From Acidobacteriaceae bacterium (GTDB lineage Bacteria > Acidobacteriota > Terriglobia > Terriglobales > Acidobacteriaceae): DNA of 5,040 bases. The notes beneath the pieces are model-generated. The model was not told the origin of the DNA. It did no database searches and saw nothing but the letters and a program-made list of their open reading frames with translations. The stretch is taken from contig PLST01000172.1 in the NCBI GenBank assembly GCA_003164255.1, positions 743 to 5,782 of the forward strand. Direction: 5' to 3'. Below, one piece after another: positions 1 to 3,784 of this stretch (positions within the stretch are counted from its first letter, which is position 1; each line of letters opens with the position of its first letter). Made by a program: the position numbers and the translations under genes.

Positions 1-180
1 GAGATCAAAACCATCCAGGCATACGCTCCGCCCACCGCCAGCTTCGTCGCCGTCGAGGACCAGTACAACTTCGCCGATCCCTTCGGCAAGGAGTGGGGAA
101 AGATGGACACCGGCATGGTGACGCTCAAGCCCGGCGAGAGCACCCGCTGGCACGTCCGCCTCAAAGTGTTTGTGCCGTAG
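1..180 (+). CDS. Aldose 1-epimerase-like protein, C-terminal fragment
   Basis: An open frame runs from the left edge (frame 1) to a TAG at 178-180 and gives 59 residues; the start lies outside the window. The fragment reads FVAVEDQYNFADPFGKEW, then DTGMVTLKPGES and RWHVRLKVFVP. The pattern of a hydrophobic strand ending in Glu, an Asn-x-x-Asp-Pro segment, then 'G-hydrophobic-x-L-x-PGES' and a final beta strand resembles the C-terminus of COG2017 aldose 1-epimerases (galactose mutarotase fold), which interconvert alpha and beta anomers of sugars. In that family the Glu in this region is the catalytic base; here the candidate is the Glu of VED. Identification rests on a short tail, so another protein of the same beta-sandwich fold is possible. 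It converges on the Gfo/Idh oxidoreductase gene, which would also fit sugar metabolism. Confidence 0.6.
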   Translation, partial: EIKTIQAYAPPTASFVAVEDQYNFADPFGKEWGKMDTGMVTLKPGESTRWHVRLKVFVP

Positions 181-198
181 GTTTTCTAAGTAAGTCAG

Positions 199-242
199 CC
201 CCGTGCCCCATCCATCGCGTTTTTTGCGATGGGTGGGATACG
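199..242. repeat. Palindromic intergenic element, copy 1 (CCCGTGCCCC...GTGGGAWAC type)
   Basis: A stem of CCCATCCATCGC (207-218) pairs with GCGATGGGTGGG (226-237) across a T-rich 7-base loop. Eleven of the 12 pairs are Watson-Crick and the remaining one is a G-T wobble. The outer sequence CAGC-CCCGTGCCCC before the stem, and GGGTGGGATAC at its right end, recur in the element at 2951-3007, which has a different inner stem. No T-run follows on either side, so it is not a standard terminator. It could form a hairpin in the 3' UTR of the epimerase transcript. Confidence 0.75.
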
Positions 243-266
243 AGGAACTCCCCTTCGCGCTTTGTA

Positions 267-339
267 TCAGGGCACGACTTCAATCGGAGAGAGAAACTCC
301 CGCGAAGCCGGATTAAGTGTCAGGGCACGACTTCAGTCG
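267..339. repeat. Direct repeat of TCAGGGCACGACTTCARTCG, two copies
   Basis: Copies at 267-286 and 320-339 match at 19 of 20 bases (A versus G at base 17), with 33 bases between them. In the second copy GGCACGAC (324-331) and GTCGTGCC (336-343) form a perfect 8-bp hairpin with a TTCA loop. In the first copy the right arm has decayed to ATCGGAGA, so it cannot fold in the same way. The pair looks like one intact and one degenerate member of a palindromic repeat family. Confidence 0.75.
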
Positions 340-353
340 TGCCGCCAAGGTCG

Positions 354-388
354 AAAAAATGAATGGGCTTTAGCCCCTGCGGTTTTTT
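354..388. terminator. Candidate bidirectional terminator between convergent genes
   Basis: GGGC (365-368), loop TTTA, GCCC (373-376) is a short GC hairpin. On the plus strand a run of six T follows at 383-388, after CTGCGG. On the minus strand the hairpin is followed by ATTCA and the complement of the A-run at 354-359, giving six T. The stem is short and the T-runs begin 5-6 bases away, so termination would be modest. The position between two converging genes supports the reading. The preceding GGCACGAC hairpin (324-343) may contribute. Confidence 0.5.
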
Positions 389-447
389 CTAAATATTTCG
401 ATTCAAGAAACGTTAGAAACACCAGCGCACCGCACAAGCCCCCGGGC

Positions 448-1611
448 TCAATCCTCAATCTTCCTCAGCTTCACCGTCTTGCCAGTCTTCACTGACTCGC
501 GCGCCGCATCCAGAATCTGCATCACCACAACATTAGTGTCCAGCGCGCTCAGATCGCCGAGCGGCAGTTCACGCCCCGTCATCACCGCCGCCAGGTAGCT
601 CAGCGGGTCATTCTCCGGCGCGGCCAGCGGAGGAGCATTCGTCAGCCGTTCGTCATTATCCCGCTCGTGCCGAATCCTCACTTTGTCCGCGCCCACCGTA
701 ATCGCGTAGCCCGTCGCCCCGTACACTTCCATATCCTTCCGCGCAAACGGCCAGTTCCACGACCCCTGGATCACTGCCTGCGCATGAGGATACTTCAGCA
801 CGATCGTCGAATCGTCGTCCACGTCGCGGTAGATCTCGGGCTTGTCGTGACTCACCACCGCCGTCACCGTCAGCGGCGCTTCGCCGTGCATCAGCCACGT
901 CATCAGGTCCACGCCGTAGCAGCCAAAGTCGTAGAGCGCGCCGGCTCCACTTTGCGCAGGGTTAGTCAGCCAGCTCAAAAACTCCGGCGGCACGCCGATC
1001 TCCTTCGGACCCTGGTGTCCGTCGTGCACCACCACCCGCCGCACCGCGCCCAGGTTTCCGCGTGTCAACTCGTCGTAGGCCGCGCGGTTGCTTGCGTACC
1101 ACGTGGTCTCGTAGTTCACCAGCACATGGATATGGTAGTGGCGCGCCGTCCGCCGGATCGCCAGCGCATCCTCCAGCGAAATCGTCAGAGGCTTTTCCAC
1201 CATCGCCGAAACGCCGTACTGCGCCGCTATCTCGATCGCATGACGATGCTCGCTGATCGGCGTGTACACCAGCACCGCCTGCGGACGGCGAACTTCAATC
1301 ATGTTCGCCTCGCTCTTGAAGAGCAGCGTCTCCGGCAGCGAATATTTCTTCTGGTATTTCGCAAGCAGCGCCGGGTCCGCGTCGGCAATCCCCACCAGTT
1401 GCACATCCTTGTGCCCCGGCAGCGCCTTCAGAAAGCCCTCAACATGCCCGTGCTCCAGGCCCACAATCGCCACGCGCAGCGGCGTGGGAGCAGAACTCGC
1501 CCCAGCCGCGGCGGCCAGCGCAAGCATGAGGATCGCCGGCAGCACCCTCGCAAAACTGCGCAAAAAATTGCACCTGCGGGTACCGGCAAAACAAGAGAGC
1601 AATACGCGCAT
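448..1611 (-). CDS. Exported Gfo/Idh/MocA-family NAD(P)-dependent oxidoreductase
   Basis: The 387-residue product belongs to the Gfo/Idh/MocA family, which oxidises or reduces sugars, inositols and related compounds with NAD(P). Residues 1-41 look like a signal peptide: a basic segment containing TRRCNFLRS, a hydrophobic stretch (VLPAILMLALAAAAG) and a likely cut after GASSA. The Rossmann domain starts at about residue 45 (LRVAIVGLEHGH), with GLEHGH in place of the usual GxGxxG. The family EKP motif is at 139-141 (Lys140). In the C-terminal domain the 'D-x-G-x-H' motif reads DFGCYGVDL (228-236), with Tyr232 where many relatives have His; as I recall, Zymomonas glucose-fructose oxidoreductase, a periplasmic relative, also has Tyr here. 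The frame is open up to 1821, but I choose the ATG at 1611 because AGGAGG lies 12 bases upstream, the signal peptide begins there, and the extension crosses repeat hairpins. Substrate is unknown. Confidence 0.88.
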   Translation of the reverse strand: MRVLLSCFAGTRRCNFLRSFARVLPAILMLALAAAAGASSAPTPLRVAIVGLEHGHVEGFLKALPGHKDVQLVGIADADPALLAKYQKKYSLPETLLFKSEANMIEVRRPQAVLVYTPISEHRHAIEIAAQYGVSAMVEKPLTISLEDALAIRRTARHYHIHVLVNYETTWYASNRAAYDELTRGNLGAVRRVVVHDGHQGPKEIGVPPEFLSWLTNPAQSGAGALYDFGCYGVDLMTWLMHGEAPLTVTAVVSHDKPEIYRDVDDDSTIVLKYPHAQAVIQGSWNWPFARKDMEVYGATGYAITVGADKVRIRHERDNDERLTNAPPLAAPENDPLSYLAAVMTGRELPLGDLSALDTNVVVMQILDAARESVKTGKTVKLRKIED

Positions 1612-1623
1612 GGGACCCAACTT

Positions 1624-1629
1624 CCTCCT
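1624..1629 (-). promoter_or_regulatory. Ribosome binding site deciding the Gfo/Idh start
   Basis: The minus strand reads AGGAGG, a full Shine-Dalgarno core, 12 bases before the ATG at 1611-1609. The spacing is longer than the usual 5-9 bases, but no other in-frame start nearby is as well placed, and the signal peptide begins at this ATG. Confidence 0.6.
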
Positions 1630-1699
1630 GCTGCCCCAGTTTATCCTGCGCCCATTCACCAACGGGCACATATTCGCATCGCCAAGCCCACCGCCGGGT

Positions 1700-1730
1700 G
1701 GCTCATCCGTCGCATCTTTTAAGATGGGCC
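1700..1730. repeat. Hairpin in the dehydrogenase-Gfo/Idh gap (distal)
   Basis: GGCTCATC (1700-1707) pairs with GATGGGCC (1723-1730), with one G-T wobble, around a 15-base loop. An alternative inner fold is CATCTT/AAGATG (1713-1718 with 1721-1726). The two folds share bases 1723-1726, so they exclude each other. The GGGTGGCTCATCC left edge resembles the GTGCCCCATCC edge of the element near 207, so it may be a diverged member of that group. Confidence 0.5.
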
Positions 1731-1752
1731 GGGTGCACCAGGTCCCGTGTCT

Positions 1753-1780
1753 CCCCAAGGACAGGTCTTTGTCCCTGGGG
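1753..1780. repeat. 11-bp hairpin in the dehydrogenase-Gfo/Idh gap (proximal)
   Basis: CCCCAAGGACA (1753-1763) and TGTCCCTGGGG (1770-1780) form an 11-bp stem with a single mismatch and a 6-base loop (GGTCTT). It is preceded by TCCCGTGTCT and followed by TGGGGGCGCC. The CCCGTG left edge and GGGGTGGG right edge match those of the elements at 199-242 and 2951-3007, while the inner stem is unrelated. No T-run follows on the minus strand, so it is not a textbook terminator. Confidence 0.65.
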
Positions 1781-1833
1781 TGGGGGCGCCTCGCTTTTTG
1801 ACGCCTGGGTTCGCAATGCACTCAACCCGAGAG

Positions 1834-1868
1834 TTTTCCTATTCCCTGTTCCTTATTCCCTAATCCCT
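1834..1868. repeat. Degenerate heptamer tandem repeat (consensus ATTCCCT)
   Basis: Five consecutive seven-base units fit the register: TTTTCCT, ATTCCCT, GTTCCTT, ATTCCCT, AATCCCT. Two are identical and the others differ at one to three positions. The array ends four bases from the dehydrogenase stop codon (1873-1875), so it is at the start of that gene's 3' UTR. A second, unrelated heptamer array sits at the lipoprotein stop (3035-3062). Heptamer arrays of this sort are known as STRR repeats in cyanobacteria; the resemblance is in form only. Confidence 0.7.
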
Positions 1869-1872
1869 GCTT

Positions 1873-2898
1873 CTACGGCCGCACCATCATCTTGCCCACG
1901 CCATCCCGGTACTGGCTCGCAATCGCAAACGCCTCATCGATCTGCTCCATACTGCGCGTGTGGGTCAGCACCGGCGCAAACCAATTGGGATGCGCCTTCA
2001 ACAACTCCAGCGCATCGTGCGTCTCGTGGTTTGAGCGCCGCACGTTAAAGATCGTCAGCTCCTTGCGCCGCATCGTCGACCCATCCAAAGTCACCAGCGG
2101 CGTCGAGTGAATTCCCGTAATCGCCACGCGTCCGGCATGCCGCGCCAGAAACACCGCCTGTCCCGTCGTCTCAGCGCCCGCCGCGCAATCAATCGCGCAG
2201 TCCACGCCGCGCTTTCCCGTCGCTGCCAGAATCTCTTTCACCGCTTCATCCGGCTCCAGCACCACATCGGCGCCCACACCCCGCGCCAACTCCCGCCGGT
2301 GCGCAAGCGGTTCCACGGCCCACACACGTCCAGCCTTCGACGCGCGCAGCGCGGCAATCGTCATCAGCCCAATCGGTCCCGCGCCGATCACGGCCACCGT
2401 TTCCCCGGGCCCGATCGACGCCAGACCCAGCGAGTGCATCGCGATCGCCAGCGGCTCGGCAAGCGCCGCTTCCCCATAGGACATACTGTCCGGAATCGGC
2501 TGAAAATTGCTCACCGGCAGATTCACCAGCTCGCGGAAAAACCCGGGATAGTTGGGATTGCTCAGGAACCGGATGTTCGCGCACACGTTGTGGTGTCCGC
2601 TCAGGCACCACTCGCAGTGATAGCAGTAGAGCGCCGGCTCCAGCGCGCCGCGGTCGCCCACCGCCAGTCCCGTCACGCCCGACCCGGTCTTCACAATCCG
2701 TCCCGCGGGCTCGTGGCCCAGCACCATCGGATACACGTTCGGCATGCCGCCCACGTGGCCTTCGCCAAAGGCGTGCAGATCCGACCCGCAAACGCCCACA
2801 GCCTCTACCCGGACCTGCACCTCGCCCGGGCCGGGATCGTCGATCGCCATCTCCGCAAGCCTGAATGTATGCGGCGCCGTCAGTTCCGCAGATCGCAT
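1873..2898 (-). CDS. Zinc-dependent medium-chain dehydrogenase (polyol/threonine dehydrogenase type)
   Basis: The 341-residue product is a cytoplasmic MDR-family alcohol dehydrogenase, the usual length for sorbitol/threonine dehydrogenases. The GroES-like domain carries the catalytic zinc set: Cys37 in GVCGSDLH, His62-Glu63 in GHEPAG, and Glu148 in LAEPLA, the position used in sorbitol dehydrogenase-like enzymes. The structural zinc loop has Cys92, Cys95, Cys98 and Cys106 in perfect C-x2-C-x2-C-x7-C spacing. The cofactor domain has VIGAGPIG (170-177), and Glu196 (AVEPL) at the end of the second strand suggests NAD rather than NADP. It oxidises a secondary alcohol, probably a polyol or sugar alcohol; the substrate cannot be read from sequence. 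I choose ATG 2898 over the in-frame TTG at 2922 because AAGAGG lies 5 bases upstream and the protein then starts like its family. It sits between the lipoprotein and Gfo/Idh genes on the same strand. Confidence 0.9.
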   Translation of the reverse strand: MRSAELTAPHTFRLAEMAIDDPGPGEVQVRVEAVGVCGSDLHAFGEGHVGGMPNVYPMVLGHEPAGRIVKTGSGVTGLAVGDRGALEPALYCYHCEWCLSGHHNVCANIRFLSNPNYPGFFRELVNLPVSNFQPIPDSMSYGEAALAEPLAIAMHSLGLASIGPGETVAVIGAGPIGLMTIAALRASKAGRVWAVEPLAHRRELARGVGADVVLEPDEAVKEILAATGKRGVDCAIDCAAGAETTGQAVFLARHAGRVAITGIHSTPLVTLDGSTMRRKELTIFNVRRSNHETHDALELLKAHPNWFAPVLTHTRSMEQIDEAFAIASQYRDGVGKMMVRP

Positions 2899-2903
2899 CA
2901 GTC

Positions 2904-2909
2904 CCTCTT
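2904..2909 (-). promoter_or_regulatory. Ribosome binding site deciding the dehydrogenase start
   Basis: The minus strand reads AAGAGG followed by a 5-base spacer and the ATG at 2898-2896. It supports this ATG over the in-frame TTG at 2922, which would add eight acidic residues (NGEEEGL) not typical of the family. Confidence 0.65.
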
Positions 2910-2950
2910 CCTCGCCATTCAATCAGTCTTCAACACCGCGACCAGGAAAC

Positions 2951-3007
2951 CAGCTCCCGTGCCCCTTCCATTTCGCGGTCGCCGCGGCGACCGAAATGGG
3001 TGGGAAA
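2951..3007. repeat. Palindromic intergenic element, copy 2 (CCCGTGCCCC...GTGGGAWAC type)
   Basis: Left arm 2963-2983 pairs with right arm 2986-3004. GGTCGCC/GGCGACC forms the tip and CCATTTC/GAAATGG the next block after a 2-base GC bulge (2975-2976). The CCCTT/GTGGG base pairs less perfectly. The tip lies in a perfect 16-base palindrome (2977-2992). The edges CAGC-CCCGTGCCCC and ATGGGTGGGAAAC match the element at 199-242, but the stem sequence differs on both arms so that pairing is kept. It lies between the lipoprotein stop and the dehydrogenase start. Confidence 0.75.
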
Positions 3008-3034
3008 CCAAAAACTCCACCCCGTGCACTTCGG

Positions 3035-3062
3035 TCAACTGTTCACTGACCACTGACCACTA
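3035..3062. repeat. Heptamer tandem repeat overlapping the lipoprotein stop codon
   Basis: Four seven-base units lie in register: TCAACTG, TTCACTG, ACCACTG, ACCACTA. The minus strand reads as repeats of CAGTGGT. The last unit contains the complement of the TAG stop of the lipoprotein gene (3060-3062), so the array starts inside the gene's final codons and extends into the 3' UTR. Confidence 0.7.
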
Positions 3063-3584
3063 GCACTTAGGATGCGGATTCTTGAACACGACTTCCACCG
3101 GCAGCCAGTCGCTCAGCCGTTTCGCGTCCACTTCAGCATCCTCGGCCGTGCTCTGCAGTGACGACCGCGCCAGCGCCACCGTGATCTTGATCTTGCCCTT
3201 CATGCAGTAAGCGCCCAGATACCGCGCCAGCTCCTTGTCGGCCAAACTCATGTAATCCGCGGGCAGAGCCCCATCTGTGCCCTTGATGTCGACCGGCCCT
3301 AGAATCATCTGGTTCCCGATCGGCCCGCTTGACTTCGCTCCCGTTGCGTCGAACCGCACCACCAGCGCGGCTCTGGTCTCCAGCGCGTCGGGATTCGCGG
3401 TAAACTTCACCGCTGGAATCGTCACCCCCGCCGGGTCCGCCTTCGCCGCCGCCGTGTCAAACGATATACGGTAAGGCTCCCCCTTCCATTTCGGACCCAC
3501 GGGAATGCCCCCTTTATCTCCCTGGCTTCCGCACCCCGCCAGCAGCACCAATCCGCCCATCAATATCAATATGCCTTTTCTCAC
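3060..3584 (-). CDS. Small lipoprotein of unknown function
   Basis: The 174-residue product has a clear lipoprotein signal: MRKG, a hydrophobic stretch, and the lipobox LLAGC with the lipidated cysteine at residue 18. The Gly-Ser-Gln-Gly linker that follows is typical of a protein anchored in a membrane and exposed to the periplasm. The start is GTG, with AAGGAGG five bases upstream. The mature part has no motif I recognise. Its body alternates strand-like segments (AALVVRFDA, KIKITVALA, LPVEVVFKN) and one charged helix-like stretch (about 112-124). Apart from the lipobox it has two cysteines, Cys127 and the C-terminal Cys174, which could form a disulfide. The gene comes first of three on this strand and diverges from the MaoC-transferase gene. 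The export signal is secure; the function is unknown. Confidence 0.8.
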   Translation of the reverse strand: MRKGILILMGGLVLLAGCGSQGDKGGIPVGPKWKGEPYRISFDTAAAKADPAGVTIPAVKFTANPDALETRAALVVRFDATGAKSSGPIGNQMILGPVDIKGTDGALPADYMSLADKELARYLGAYCMKGKIKITVALARSSLQSTAEDAEVDAKRLSDWLPVEVVFKNPHPKC

Positions 3585-3589
3585 GTCAT

Positions 3590-3596
3590 CCTCCTT
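3590..3596 (-). promoter_or_regulatory. Ribosome binding site for the GTG-started lipoprotein
   Basis: The minus strand reads AAGGAGG, then ATGAC, then the GTG at 3584-3582. The ATG inside that spacer is out of frame and meets a stop two codons later (ATG ACG TGA), so it is not the start. Confidence 0.75.
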
Positions 3597-3691
3597 GCCA
3601 TTCCTAGACGACGCGCCAGAATACCACTCCCGCGCCCCCTTTCACCGTGTCCCGGCACGGCAAACATGCCCGCCCCCCCAACGTTTCTTGC

Positions 3692-3705
3692 GTGACTCCA
3701 GTCAC
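3692..3705. repeat. Perfect dyad GTGACT-CC-AGTCAC in divergent gap
   Basis: Six-base arms flank a two-base centre, a form that suits a dimeric regulator. It is also close to the GACTTCAGTC core of the repeat at 324-343, and the next nine bases (CCTGCGGTT, 3705-3713) recur at 376-384 beside the terminator hairpin. It may therefore be a repeat remnant instead of an operator. Confidence 0.4.
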
Positions 3706-3709
3706 CTGC

Positions 3710-3739
3710 GGTTCCAGGCCCGCGGTTTAGCCTAGAACC
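3710..3739 (+). promoter_or_regulatory. Imperfect 10-bp stem-loop upstream of the MaoC-transferase gene
   Basis: GGTTCCAGGC (3710-3719) pairs with GCCTAGAACC (3730-3739) at nine of ten positions, around a 10-base loop. A second small stem, CAGGG/CCCTG (3749-3753 with 3761-3765), lies between it and the ribosome binding site. If the transcript starts upstream, both would fold in its leader. No T-run follows, so a terminator is unlikely. Function is unknown. Confidence 0.35.
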
Positions 3740-3773
3740 TGACCAATTCAGGGTCCCAAGCCCTGTAACAAAT

Positions 3774-3779
3774 AAGGAG
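3774..3779 (+). promoter_or_regulatory. Ribosome binding site for the MaoC-transferase fusion
   Basis: AAGGAG is followed by a 5-base spacer (AAAGC) and the ATG at 3785. This is a strong match at ideal spacing and fixes the start. Confidence 0.8.
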
Positions 3780-3784
3780 AAAGC

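Larger units (their letters stand above)
181..447. other. Convergent intergenic region packed with hairpins and repeats
   Basis: This 267-base gap lies between the 3' ends of two converging genes and I see no credible gene in it. The short frames that cross it have no recognisable protein features and run through palindromes. From left to right it holds a 12-bp hairpin element (207-237), two copies of a 20-base repeat (267-286 and 320-339), an 8-bp hairpin formed by the second copy (324-343), and a GGGC/GCCC hairpin flanked by A- and T-runs (354-388). A plainer AT-rich stretch follows at 389-420. The layout looks like a composite of several palindromic repeat types that also serves as transcription termination for both genes. 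Confidence 0.75.
1612..1872. other. Intergenic region with two hairpins and a heptamer repeat
   Basis: This gap lies between the dehydrogenase stop and the Gfo/Idh start, both on the minus strand. In transcription order it holds a seven-base tandem repeat right after the stop codon (1834-1868), a hairpin at 1753-1780, a second hairpin at 1700-1730, and about 70 bases leading to the ribosome binding site. I could not find a convincing sigma-70-like -35/-10 pair; a TAAACT box near 1645 has only a poor -35 partner. Whether the Gfo/Idh gene has its own promoter is therefore open. Confidence 0.6.
3597..3784. other. Divergent intergenic region with several inverted repeats
   Basis: This 188-base gap must hold promoters for the lipoprotein (minus) and the MaoC-transferase gene (plus). 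I see no strong -35/-10 pair on either strand; TATTCT on the minus strand near 3620 is a weak -10 candidate. It contains four dyads: CCGTG/CACGG (3645-3660), GTGACT-CC-AGTCAC (3692-3705), a 10-bp imperfect stem (3710-3739) and CAGGG/CCCTG (3749-3765). The last lies just before the plus-strand ribosome binding site, so some of these may be leader structures or regulator sites. Confidence 0.55.

Noticed and set aside
267..339. Two spaced 20-base repeats as a minimal CRISPR
   Set aside because: There are only two copies, one is part of a longer palindrome extending beyond the repeat, and no cas gene is nearby.
93..495. Two short plus-strand frames (93-362 and 229-495)
   Set aside because: One overlaps the epimerase end in another frame, and both run through palindromes and repeats; no ribosome binding site or protein signature was seen.
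1640..1675. Minus-strand promoter for Gfo/Idh (TAAACT with TTGGTG)
   Set aside because: The spacer is only about 13 bases and both boxes match poorly; I cannot support it.
667..1722. Plus-strand open frame (351 codons) opposite the Gfo/Idh gene
   Set aside because: The product is very rich in Arg, His and Gln with no motif, and it lies antisense to a well-supported oxidoreductase.
1612..1821. 70-residue N-terminal extension of the Gfo/Idh protein
   Set aside because: It would be encoded by two repeat hairpins and would place the signal peptide in the middle of the protein; the ATG at 1611 has a ribosome binding site.
2899..2922. TTG start adding eight residues to the dehydrogenase
   Set aside because: The extension is encoded by the purine-rich stretch that forms the ribosome binding site of the ATG at 2898, and family members start at the latter.
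2107..3063. Plus-strand open frame (318 codons) opposite the dehydrogenase
   Set aside because: It is an Arg/His-rich antisense shadow that also runs through a hairpin element and a heptamer repeat.
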